Source: Nemania diffusa
Lineage: Eukaryota; Ascomycota; Sordariomycetes; Xylariales; Xylariaceae
DNA: 64,000 nt
Assembly: GCA_038501195.1 (NCBI GenBank)
Contig: JBBPUQ010000005.1
Span: 3,286,001 to 3,350,000, forward strand
Direction: 5' to 3'
Made by a program: the position numbers and the translations under genes. Positions 37,701 through 49,165 of the stretch are shown one piece after another (within the stretch, counting starts at the first letter, position 1; every line of letters starts with the position of its first letter). The notes below the pieces were generated by a model, which saw only the letters and a program-made list of their open reading frames with translations, did not search any database and was not told the origin of the DNA.

Positions 37701-40144
37701 ACTGTTGTGTCTCACTACCCGTTTCTTCGTCTTGGATTGCGCTCCCGTTCTCGCTAATTAACTCCTCTTCAGCGTCGTCATCGCTAGAATCATCAAGGTT
37801 GAAGCTGTCATTGTCATCACTATCGCTAGCAATGAGCTGGGAGCCCGATTCATTTTGATCATCGTCATCTTCTATCACTTGCTCATCTTGATGTTCCTCA
37901 TCTTTAGCATCAGGGTCAAAGCCTCTTGGATACCGCAGTCTGAAGATGGAGGCAAATTTGCCCCGGATATGATCCCATAAAAACCAATTGGTAGCGTCGA
38001 AGTCTGATCTTAGAAGAACGTCTAGCTCGCCAAAACTCATGGGTCGCTTTGCGAAAGCCACCCAAGCTAGGAGTCGGTTAACTGTCGGCTTATCAACTTC
38101 GTCATCTTTTGCTATTCGGTTAAAAACGGAGTATATCATGTCGTAAAGATTTTCTGGGGGGTTTGCCAGGGCTTGGTTAATCTGCCTGTCATCTTTGCCC
38201 TCCATCTGATCCAACAGCAGTTGTGCCTGGGCCCTAAGGGTTAGTTCGTCATGGATCCCTAAAATACGTTAACAAAAATCGAAACAGTGACATACCCAGA
38301 GGAAAACACCAGCCGCACCATCCAACACCTTTTGGCGCACGCCACGAGCGAATTTCTTGGCCTCCTTGGGCCCATCCGGCTTCCGACTTCTCATCTTCCG
38401 CACAATAGCGAGACTCTTCACTCTGTCTGTTATGTAGTTTTCCATGTCTTCATAATTCTTAACAGAAGATACTTCGATGATCTTTTCCTCTCGATCGAGA
38501 TGAATCCTCTCTAGCTCGGATCGCAACGTAAGCCGGCCGAAAATGGCAAACTGAATTCTCGCGGGTTGGCCGGCTCGGATGTTGGACACGTAGTCCTTCA
38601 TCATGCGTAGAATCCTTCTTTGCGTGTGCAATTCCGCCTCGTCTAGGCCGTCTATGACCAATATCGCTCGTCGGTCTTCTCTTTTGTAGAAGTCTAGGAA
38701 CAGGTTCTCCCAAGTATCCTCGGCTCGGGCGGTTTTGCGATCGAGTTCGCACACTGTTGCCGCATGCCTACGAAATAGGGGGTCGGCCTGCTGGATCTGC
38801 CAGGCCATTGTCTTGAAGAGGATATTGGGATTTCGAAGATCCTCTACGTTCTCTTTGATGAAGAAATACCCGACGCTGGTGGCTAGGCCGATTTCAGACT
38901 TTGCTTCGAACTGTTTGTTGAGCATCGTGATGAGCCACGTCGATAGCATCGTTTTCCCGGCTCCAGGACCCCCGAAGACCCATAGGATCGGCGCGTGATG
39001 CTGTATCCATAAATCGAAGAACTCTTCTTTTTGCAACCATGCACCGCTGCCCTCCAGCAGGTTCCTCTTGAATAGGGAATACCAACTATCTATTTGAGTG
39101 GCAGCTTCGGCTTTTAGGACGTGATGCATGTTTTCAAGCAGGTGTTGATCAATTTGATGCACCTTGATCTCTTGGACGGCCGCGGCATTCTCCCTAGCGA
39201 GGCTTGCGAGATTCCTCACGCCCTCCTGAACATTTTCGACCTTTCCGCTAGTTTCTTGTCCGATCTCAACAGATTTAGCAGCCAAGTCCCGAGCTTGTTC
39301 GGTCTTCTCATGTGTTAATGCAAGGGTTAAGCGACCTTCGTTAGCGATAACACTGTTTAGGTTGTCGAGTAAATCCTTTGTTTTTTGATCTTTCCCGATG
39401 AAGGCAACCCGGAGATATTCGTCTGGGCAGAGTAAGCCTTAATAGCTATTATAGGAATGGGATATATCCTTACGGACTCGACCTCGTCTGATCAAGAACT
39501 CTGATCGCCCGATGATGCGGAGAATACTTCCACCATTGGTCAGTAACCGATCCTGAGAGGCAGACGCGAGTTGGTCATGACCTACAACGCTAGTATGGCA
39601 ATGATAATACGTCGCATAGCACTAGTGATGGTGGTCCTAATATGACTTCGGAGGCGATCTGAGAAATTCTGAAGCTCGGAAAACACCGTCTCGATCCAGT
39701 CATACGCGCTCGTCACAAGCGCGGCAGCCTAATAGGCGGGCAAATGCCATTCTTAGCTATTTCCTCAAAACTACTCATGCGTGCTCGGGAAGAGGCCAGA
39801 ATTGGCGAGAAGGGCATACTTACGGATACGAGATGAGTGATGCCTTTTAAAATTGTGCTCACAGGACCACCGATGCCATCAATATTACTGAAAGCGTCAC
39901 TTGTCAGTGCCCCAATAGCGACAACTGGTTCTGCGAACGTGCGTAACTTCGACCATAATCGACTGTGATTCTCTCGAAAGTTCCCAAACTTGTTGCCTCT
40001 AGATTCAATCAATTCCAGCAGCTGGTCAACAGTTTGTGGGTCCTGTACACCGGACGCGAAGTTAATCGAGTGTTCACATTCAAGCTCGTACGCTCGCCTC
40101 GCCTCAGCCCAGAAGGGCCTAAGATCATGATCCTCTGCCTCCAT
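34753..40144 (-). CDS. NLR-type protein: Goodbye, NACHT, TPR-like repeats, C-terminal zinc finger (1578 aa)
   Basis: Eleven exons: 40144-39824, 39728-39647, 39581-39474, 39422-38296, 38226-37479, 37420-37292, 37244-36694, 36629-36409, 36353-35872, 35789-35057, 34987-34753. Frame is kept at each junction. Residues ~1-210 resemble the fungal STAND Goodbye domain (FWAEARRAYE, STILKGITHLVS, AYDWIETVFSELQNFSDRL, IRRGRVHEYLRVAF). The NACHT has Walker A GGPGAGKT at ~321-328, Walker B LVIDGLDEA at ~425-433 and the exit FLWAQLLLDQM near 545-555. An acidic insert of about 80 residues follows near 640-720. The C-terminal half is helical and TPR-like (AKAIEMDPTAWVAMEAIGRCLGD). Near the end is a ZZ-like Cys cluster (CAGCGYN, FCEICYNVNFCSEC, then CNPKHCWHQVW). 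Such proteins act in incompatibility and innate immunity. The second intron has a weak GTCATA donor. Confidence 0.82.
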
Positions 40145-41263
40145 ATCGAGAAGCGATACGATGAGCTAGGATCGGAGGTTTCTCGTAGCTTACGACGAGA
40201 GAGCCCGACAGTTTTTGTATTTCTATTTGGTAGGATGGGGCAGTTTTGCCCAGCCCGAAAATTTGATTTGCAGCATTTGATATGGATTGACCTTTTCAGG
40301 CATCATTGGCGTCCGTTCATCCAAAATGCTGGTTCGCCTCAAGTATCATGATCTTTGTAGACTAGTGGGCTTTTGGCCCCCAAATCTTACATGGGTCGAT
40401 ATCCCTGAACGACTAGATACCAGTGTATTTGTGTATACGGTATTGAGCTCGACTGGCATCCTGTCACATTTTCGAAAAGATAGCATACACTTCATATTAC
40501 TCATCTATGCATATTGATCTACTGTCTCGTGAGTCTATATTTCATTTGAAGTGGTGTTGGCAGACAGGGTAGCCAGGGTTAACAAAAATCCTAGTCGCGC
40601 TCATAAACCCCTACACCCTCGCACCCGCTCTCATATTTTTAACATATTCCGCTTCATTTGATCAAATGCGTTTTCTAAGAAGGCATCTCTGCAATACGCA
40701 GTGCTATACTACCAATGATTCTCACGTGGCTACGACGCTGTGGCGAGTTTTCACGTATGCCTGAAGGGGCCATGGTACTTGTGATCTGTTTTATTGCCTA
40801 ACATAGAGCTAGGTTTTGAAAAGTAGAGGCCTCTTCAAGATGAGATCTCAAAGAGCCTCTCGTTCATCTCCTCTTGAATACGAGGGAGGGCAGAGTCAGG
40901 ATGCAAGCGCACACAGATTTGTTCGCCTATTCCAAGCACAATGACTCGCTTCAAATCATTTCGTCGTCGTACCTGCAACTCAATCCTCTTCTAGTCCTGA
41001 ACCCATTCCATGAAAAATCAGAGTCCCCAAGTTCCGAACCAAATAACTTTGTATACTTTACCACGTAATATGCCGTGAAGAATAGAAGGAAACAGTAACA
41101 AGCAGGAAAGGGCAACTCTACACCCCTGACGCCCGATCCCAGGTTTAAACATTACTTATCATACAACGTATGTCATTCCGATGTTTCGGATATGGTCGCT
41201 TATTTATTGGTATTGATCGCTTTGGCAAGTCTGTTGTCTCAGAGCAATAACCTGGCCGACAAG
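40145..41263. other. Intergenic: NLR promoter side
   Basis: It holds the promoter of the NLR gene and the 3' flank of the C2-domain gene. Open frames here (39965-40351, 40874-41068 and others) show no protein-like features. Confidence 0.5.
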
Positions 41264-44106
41264 CTAATATCTGCCGTGACGTCTCGACCGTCCAGTGCCG
41301 ATATCGATTCTGCTCATCTCCTCCATAAGCGCAAACTCTTCGCCTCCTCGAGGTGCAGATGTCGATGGCCCTAGGCCGCCACTCATCATAGGAACCTTGG
41401 CGGGGATAGGAGGACCGGAGCCGTAGCCTATGCGAGCGACACCGAAGTCGTTATCGAAAGGCGGGCCATGATTCTCGTAGTCAAATGTGCTCGCCCGAAC
41501 TAGAGCGCGGGGAGGGGTACTATTCCGCTGGTGTGCGGTGGCCGGGCCGAGTGGGTTTGGACTAGTAGAGAGGGGCGCAGGCAAGGCAGAGGCTCGGTGA
41601 TTCTTCTTCTGAAGACGGTTGCGCCCTGCGCTACTAGGGCCTATAAGTTCCTGCGAGGGATATGTGGGTGCCGTTATAGCCATGGACTGTGGGCGAGCTG
41701 CGATTCGAAGTGGCCGACGGCCCGACGGTGGCATGGGCTGCGCACCGCCTGGCACCGGGCGCGATCGTGTCTCGGTCGGCTGTGATGCCTTCTTAGGCTC
41801 TGGCTCAGGGGCCCAGGTATCCATCGGCAAGTGATCTGAAGGATCAACTTCTCGTCCATCCGGAGTAACAATCTTACCATCCGCATTGGTGTAATCTGCG
41901 GACTTGCGACCGTCCCTCGAAATAGAAACGGATGGGTTAAAAGTATCGTAAGAGTCCGGTCCAAATGGCACCCCAGATGACCTTCGAGGCTCAGACGGCG
42001 GAGGTGCTGGGCTAACAGATTTGCGCTTAATTGTATGATTGGCGCTGGGACTTGGGGATATCCTACGATAGTCCGGATTTTCCGCTGCTGCCGCGGGTGT
42101 GTTCGGTCCACTATGATAAGCCACCGGTGCCCTTTCATATGCTCTCGAGCTGGGAGGTTGACTATGGGGCGAGTAACCAGCGGCATAATGCGAAGGAGGC
42201 TCACTATGCTGTCTCCCTCGATAATGCACAATCATTTGAGAAGGTTGGGTATATCGACGCTCCTGCTTCTTTTCTTGATGGAATCGCTCTGGTGCTTCGC
42301 GTGCCAAGTTAGGGTCAACGCCAGGAACCAGAGTCGATGGAACCATGGAAGTGCTATAATCATTTGCATTAGACATGTGGCTTTCGAAGTCGTTCGCTTG
42401 GTTCTGGTAGCGATTTGTCTGGTATGTCTGTGAACGAGGAACGTGCGTTAACGCCTGCGAGTAATCTTCCAACGGTACCGGTGACGGGGACGTGTTTTCC
42501 ACATGGCCGTCGTAGCGTGTCTGAGAGTGTGACCGGCCATGGCTATATTCGTCATGAGATACACTGCTGTGACTAGCGAGGTTCAACGGAGCCGGGCTAG
42601 AAGCAGGCTCAAACTCTGGCTCATCATATTGTGATATACTACCACGGTTCCTGGTTTGCGGCGGTGTCCATGACTCGGGGACATCTTCTACCGTAGGTTG
42701 CATCTGGCGATACTGAGCATCATATGCCTGGTCGTAGGAATTATGTCGTGGTGCCGATGAGAGGTTCGATCCATAATCATCATACTGCTGACCATTTTGT
42801 AAACTAGGAGCGGAGTCATAAGGACGGTATGTAGGTCGACCCGGGTAAGCTGAAGCAGACGATGGAGCAGGGGCCGGTGAAACCGAATGTCGATGCGCCT
42901 CGTGCCGTAGAACGTCATGTCGCATAGCCGGTGTGGATTTATGCTGAACTAGCTCATAGCTGCCGCGATGCACCGCATTTACGTCTGCGGGCTGTCCACT
43001 GGAAATTCTCGCCCTGTGCGCAGGAGGTGGGGGAGGTCGCTCATTACTTTCCATGGACCGCCGGTGTTGAATAGACGGTGACTGACTGTTATAGCCCGGG
43101 CGTGGATTGCTATACAATGCCCTGCTATCAGCCTCGTGAAGCCTAGAAGGACCCGAATCAGACTGGTAAAAGGAATCGGCGTCATATTGCGGAGTATGAA
43201 AGCTCTCGGCTCTCTCAGCCCCTCTTTGAACCTGGTAGTCTCTATGCGGCTGTGGCGGAGTAGAATACTGGTATCCCGCGCCATGGACTGGAGAGTAATG
43301 ATCGACTTGGGTATGCCGATTGACGGACGGGGTATTATACTCGGCAGACTGCACTGGAGAAGGTTGAATCGGGATCGGACCACTCGGTGGATTTGGTTGC
43401 GCTCTTGGGGGTATATTAATAGGTTCGGACGGAAGTGCGGGAGCTTGTCCAGTGATAGGATCAGATGGCAGTGGGCGCCTCTTAACGACAGGCCTTTGAG
43501 CAGCAGCATTTAGCTCAGAGTTCGATGCGACGGGCCTCGGGGCTAGAGTAGGCTTTTCGGGTTTGGGTCGACTATCGTAGTATGTGATCTCGATTCTAAT
43601 GCTTCCAGCATATTTACCCTTGCAGTTCAGATTGTGCCACTGGTCGCTTTGCCCTCCGCCTTGTACGATAATATCGCGCAAATCGATCCATGTTTCACCA
43701 ATCAATTCCGTCTTCTTATCGTCGTTGAACACGGATAGTTTAAGTTGATAGTAGTCTGGCGAGTCGTGGACAGTAAATCGAATTTCTTGGTCCCTAGACG
43801 AGGAACACAGGGTTAGAATGTAAGTCTGCAATCCGCACCAAGGAGCGTTGAAGCACTTATTACTTACCACTTGGGAGTCTGACCGCCTCGAATATCCGTC
43901 GACGTCTTCTTCGCCTCTTTGCCTAGTCGAGCAGCGCAATAGGGGTCCTGCTTTCCAATCGTCTTCCGGTTGGGTAGGTTCTTGGCACGGTCAACGATAA
44001 GAACAAGTGTACCGATTTCCGGGCCGTCAATGCTCATGTCGGAGAAAATGCCGGCCGTATGCATTCCATTGAGCGGGTTTGAAACTTTAGATTTGGCCGC
44101 CATCAT
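41264..44106 (-). CDS. C2-domain protein, Fic1/Inn1-like (922 aa)
   Basis: Exons 44106-43868 and 43793-41264 are joined by a 74-nt GTAAGT..TAG intron that falls inside the C2 domain. Residues ~35-150 form the C2 beta-sandwich (GTLVLIVDRAKNLPNRKTIG, KQDPYCAARLG, GGQTPKWDQEIRFTVHD, LIGETWIDLRDI, SIRIEITYYDSRP). The remaining ~770 residues are Pro/Ser/Tyr/His-rich and disordered with many PxxP-like tracts (PPPPPAHRARI). This layout, a single N-terminal C2 followed by a long proline-rich tail, fits Inn1/Fic1 proteins that link the actomyosin ring to septum synthesis. The start is the first ATG, and an adjacent ATG at 44103 is equally possible. No second C2 or membrane segment is seen. Confidence 0.82.
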
Positions 44107-47100
44107 GATATAATATGTTAAGTGCACAACACCGTTTGATTTTGCATTGGTGTTGCCGAGTCCGATCGAGTCAATGGTATATAGGGCGGATAACCAATGG
44201 CAGCTGCCAAGGGTTGTTTGTTACCGAAACTCGAGGTTGGCAGCTTCAATTGGGTACTTTGTTGACTTCGGCGAGGCTTTGTTGACATCGACTGAGGCAC
44301 TGACTCAGCCTAACTAACATATAAAGAATCAACAAGGAACTTCGTATGAACAATCTAAGACCCGAGCGGCGAAAAGAAAAAAAAGAAAAAGACGAAAGAC
44401 TATGCCCGGGCCTGGACGGTTGTAACTCAATGCTATGGGAGGTAGAAGGTGAGAAGATGTATGTAGGGAGAAAAGGAAGATAGGTAGGTAGCATGTCATG
44501 ACGCGCGCAGCGGCATCGTTAATGTGAAGCTCCTGCTACGATGCCCCCAGCCAATCGACTTATGCACGGCCGCTGGGGGGCAGTGAGTGGCTGGTTCGCT
44601 GGTTAATCCTCGAAAAATCGACGAGGTTGGTCTAGCGTACTCGGATAGTGGATACTACCGGGCAGTTGCTGTGGGTGCCGGGCAACCCGAACAGACGCCG
44701 AGCAGGGTCTTTGTTAGGTGGGGTTACCGCCAATCAGCGCGCTTGTGATGTTTGTTTCGTGCAGCTGTTAATTCATCCAATGTTTTAAGACAGGAAGAAC
44801 CCTTAAAACGGAAGTATACCTACCTACTAAATCCTACCTAGCCTAGATAGCTTAGTTTCTTCATTGAGACAGTCTCACTGCCAGTTGTCTTGCATCTTGG
44901 TTACGGATTTCGACTGCGCCTGTAGGAATAGGCATTTCGAATTAGGTAGCAATTAATGTCCCCTGTCATATTTCCCCATAGCTCTTTAGCGTACCGCTTG
45001 CGGAGAATATCTGTGCCTTGGCGGGCCAGCGGGACCAAGTACGCGAAGCTAGACACGCAAGCCCTGAGGCAATGCACTGAGAAATCTAATACTTGTATAG
45101 CTGAGCAGACTGAGGAATGCAACTTTATCTGACGGTTCCGATGTGTGCAGCATACCATTCAATGTTCAATTTGGTCTAAAACGAGCTGCCTATGTATTTA
45201 ATTGGCACGTTTGAACGACCACTTACCTACCCATCTCACGAACGGACAGACGGGCGACATCGTGAAACAATAGGATCCGAAAGCATTACGATGTCAATAA
45301 GCCTCATACAGTAAATGAGAGCTATTTACATACCTAGGTACACTAGTTATTCTGCTGCCTTAAGTCAACGAGGCGTGGTAATATAATCCGCGCATGAATA
45401 CATTAATAGCGTCAATTACGGCACGGCATATACATCCTATTATATATGGATGTATCATGTATTTACCCATCTTACATACCTACTACAACACGGGTATTTA
45501 TACCATGATTATGGACGGGTGATTCGTACTCTGTACCTACCCTCAAACGTCTGGTCACATAAATGGGCTGGAGAGACATAACAGAACTATTGATTCATCA
45601 AATGCACGACTGCATAAGATATGCAGTTCACTTGCTTCTTTTAGTCTGTTTGCAAACGAATCGCCGAGACTCGACTCAAGCAAGACTACGCAGCGTTTTT
45701 CGCTAGGGATGAACTACCACTCATGAAGGGATCGGACATACCAATAGGTATGCACGATTACGTCTCCTCAAACTTTATGAGTCGCTTCACCGCAGCATTG
45801 TGAATATATCAATCTGCAATAGGGCGGTACGCGTATTTCGCATACGCGGAGAACTAGTATGCCAAGCTGAGGGGCAGATGCAACCACCCGCCTCGTCCCG
45901 TGGTTGAATCGGTTGAATCAAGAAAATCGGCCTTGTGAAAGCCTTCTAGCGCAGCCACCAATTCTGTAGGGCATAGCATGAATACGTAGGTACCTATGTA
46001 TGGACGCTTCGTCTCATCAATTTTTCAGTATCAACATATGGCTACTTACATGGTTGACGTGACTGTAACTAGACAATAGTCGATAACCATTTATAGATAG
46101 CCAAAGAGTATATATATAAACACTTGTCTCAGCACCCTACATATGCTCTTGAAGGCTGGCATCCGCTCATCCGCGTGAGGGACGAATATGGGTGTCAAAA
46201 GAGTCGGTCACTTGCCCTATCATTTAGATATGCATTGCAACAGTACGGTCAAATGGGAATTCGATCTAGTCTAAAGAAGGTCACCGAGTGTTTTCGGGGG
46301 CTGCGTTTGTTTGCCTGGTTCCTTTTTGCGACGCATGCAGTTGACGAACAACTCCATGTACGACTCGCGGGCTGACTGTCACACTTACGAATTAAACTTG
46401 CTTGATGTAATTGAATTTTGCCTCGTTACACTTAGCCTTCGTCAAATATGAAGTTCTTATAATATGGGAGGCAATAGGTATTGAAGAGCTAGCATAAAGT
46501 TGTTCACTTACTAGGTAGCTTACTACCTAAGCTTATTATAGCGGTGCGGCGGTTCTACCGGTGCCCCTTCGCTATACCCGCCACGGCTCCGTTGTGCTAT
46601 CGGCCCCCTAACTCCATTAGCGCACCGTGTCAGAGGGGGCCGAACCGTCAAACTCCCGGGCCATCTTACCATTACCCACCCATAAGCTAACCATCTACAG
46701 TCTAGAACCACGCCAGGCTATCCTGTACGGCCGGCGGAGCAAACATGGGAACACCGTAGCCCAGGAAGAATACCTTGTTCTCAATGGCGAGCCCACCCCC
46801 TATTTGATGCTTCTTCCCGCTATTATCAGGGATCACCTTTACTCCCCTTTACTCCCTTTTACTGCTAGGGTAAGGATACTTGCCCGCCAGAAGGGGTCGC
46901 CGATAATCTACTCAACCCCTTAAAATGAGCTTGTCAACATTCTTCGTCGCTCACGAAGTACTGGATATTCGTCCTCGCCGTATACACACTCAACTAGTCC
47001 TATCCTTGAAACGCATGGGACACGAGCCGCAGGTAAGCGGCGAGGGAGTCAAGGCTATAGCATATGTGCCTTAAGCGACGTGAGATTCATTCATTCGATT

Positions 47101-47208
47101 CTATTGATTAGGCTTCTCATGACGGCGTAGTCCTAGCCCTAGGCATCTTTCCGAAAAAAGGACTGCCTATATAAAATAATGAGTGTTTAACGTGTCCAAA
47201 CATCAACC
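44107..47208. other. Long intergenic region (3.1 kb)
   Basis: It contains the promoter of the C2 gene, with a possible CCAAT box near 44727, and several CCTAGGTA motifs (45340, 45985). A GC-rich block at about 46530-46920 stands out from AT-rich surroundings but encodes nothing I recognise. Frames at 44901-45158, 46124-46375 and 46627-46923 are open but lack domains and splice partners. Confidence 0.45.
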
Positions 47209-49165
47209 TCACTTCAGCTTTCTGTGCACAATTCTAGCAGAAACCAGCCTACCGTTCTCCCTCATCCGGCCCATCAACCCCCCTTCCTGAGACGTGCGAT
47301 CGCTAGCTCCGCGGCTTTTCGCTTCTTTCCTCTTCGACCGCTGTTTAGTACGCTCTTGTGCTTGTTTCTCTCTCTCCTTCTCTGCCTTCCGCTTTTGCTC
47401 CTCGCTCCTCGTCTGGCGGTAATGACTCAATCTCTCCTGGATACACGTGTCATTCAGCTCTTTCAATGATATTTCTAGTGGCGGTGCTTCAAAGTCTCCC
47501 GCCGGTGAGTTTACAGTATCTTCACAAATGAAGTCTTGCAGCGGGAGGCGTAGAGAGACAGAGTCAATCGCATTACCTGCTTCATCACGAAATCTCTATT
47601 GCGTAGGTACAAGTCAGCGACGTAGCCCTACCTCGGGATCTTAAGGGAGGTCGTACCTTATTTTGAACACATACAGCCTTTACTTTACCATTTTTCTGAG
47701 TCTTTGCTTTCCACACTAGAATGGAGGCCTCGCTTGTCTCGTTATTTTCGTCGTGTGGATACGAATACACCCTTTCATCCACCTCGCCAGCGAGGTACAT
47801 TTGATATAGTCTGTTCTCGTTCCTTTTCTCAGCGAGGTACATTTTCCGCATGTCTATCGCAACAACAGTTCGAATCTTGCCCTCGGAACGACGTCTGGTT
47901 TGAAAATGATAGTTAGCTACTGTAGTTTTGTGTGATCCTCAAATATCTCGTATTAGGCCCTGGAGTATCCTAGAGCATACAACACTCGACAAGGAATAAC
48001 AACGATAGAAGACGACCTCGAGAACTACTTACACTACAATATTTGAGTCAGTACTAATCTTCAAAGGAAATATAACGCCAAGAATTACTTACTATAGAAT
48101 TCAGCTTTATTCCGCAGATCCTCCTCGTCCTGAGACCATGCGATTTCTACAACTATAGTTGGGAATCTACACTTCCGCTGACATAGTGTATGTCTCATAG
48201 ATAGATCTGGGGATTTCGAATCACTTTCCCCTCTGGCAAAGGGAAATTTAATAGCTGTATGACCGGATGACACGACGGTCCCAGCAGCACTAGAAACTTT
48301 AGAATCAGTCGACTTTTGAAGGCTACGTATCCAGTCCCGTATTTGGTCCTTAATCCATTCCCCCACCTCATCGTGCATAGAGGTGGGCATACGTATCTCC
48401 AGCCGCTTTTTATGACGCGTATAATCAAATCTATCATGAGCATCGTCAGCATCATTAATTGTGGCACGCAGGTTTCAAACAACTTTACCGCAGCTCGTCT
48501 ATGAAGTAGCTCTGTAAATTATCATCTTCAGATTCTTCTATAGCCCTAATCAGTTCCCCGTACTGCTTCGCAGTGAGCGTCCTCGTCAGATTTCCAACAC
48601 GCGTTCGTCTACTTGTCGGTATGGCTCTGATTAGGCCAATGGCGCTCTGCACCCGGGCATCGTCTGCCCGGGACTTGCGTTGTGTTGCCAGATTGAGGAA
48701 GCTAATGAAGGTGTCGTATATCGATTCCAAAACAGAGGCTGAATACTGATTTTCTTCTAGGTCTAGATACGGCGGTGGTGTTGGTGGTAGACTTAGTCCT
48801 TCAGATATTATCGAATTATCCTCGCTAGCGTCACTGTGAATATTAGAAGTTGGTGAATAATTCTCTCTGTTGTCTGTGGTCTCTTCGATTGAGGGTGCCT
48901 TTGATGAGATAGATGGTGTTGCGGGCCTAATATCTCTCGGACCGCCTCGATGCACGAAGACCTGCTTCCTGCGATTGCCGGGTGCGACTCTCACAGATTC
49001 CGGGGTAGTATCGGGAGTGGGAACCCCGAAGCGGCTCCGGTTCGCCGTCTGCTGTTCAAGCTCAGGCGTGACGGGTTCTTTGCCTAGTTTCGGAGAATTG
49101 GGGCTTGATACGTGCTCGAACGAATTGATTACTGAAGACCCCTCCGCCGCACGAGAGGGTAGCAT
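47209..49165 (-). CDS. PD-(D/E)XK-like fungal protein (about 546 aa), twin introns around a 1-nt exon
   Basis: Model: 49165-48489, 48430-48093, 48033 (one base), 47894-47657, 47595-47209. The N-terminal ~200 residues are disordered. Residues ~225-450 match my memory of a fungal family with a nuclease-like core. They show FDYTRHKKRLEIRMP, PDLSMRH at ~300, TIVVEIAWSQDEEDL with Glu ~321, then YIRRSEGKIRTVVAIDMRKMYLAEK. The C-terminus is a Lys/Arg/Glu-rich coiled segment. The lysine expected after E-x is missing (EIA), so catalysis is doubtful. Introns 48092-48034 and 48032-47895 both have GTAAGT donors, TACTGAC/GCTAAC branches and TAG/CAG acceptors, leaving a single T between them. The start codon is uncertain; an upstream ATG lies at 49219. 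Confidence 0.6.

Noticed and set aside
38242..38295. Shorter intron in the NLR ending at the TAG just before GGATCC
   Set aside because: It puts the next exon out of frame. The 69-nt intron (38295-38227) with GTATGT, CTAAC and CAG yields the expected FLWAQLLLDQM.
38269..39318. The NACHT block considered as a free-standing gene
   Set aside because: It starts mid-domain, and upstream and downstream exons join in frame with good splice signals, so it belongs to the larger NLR gene.
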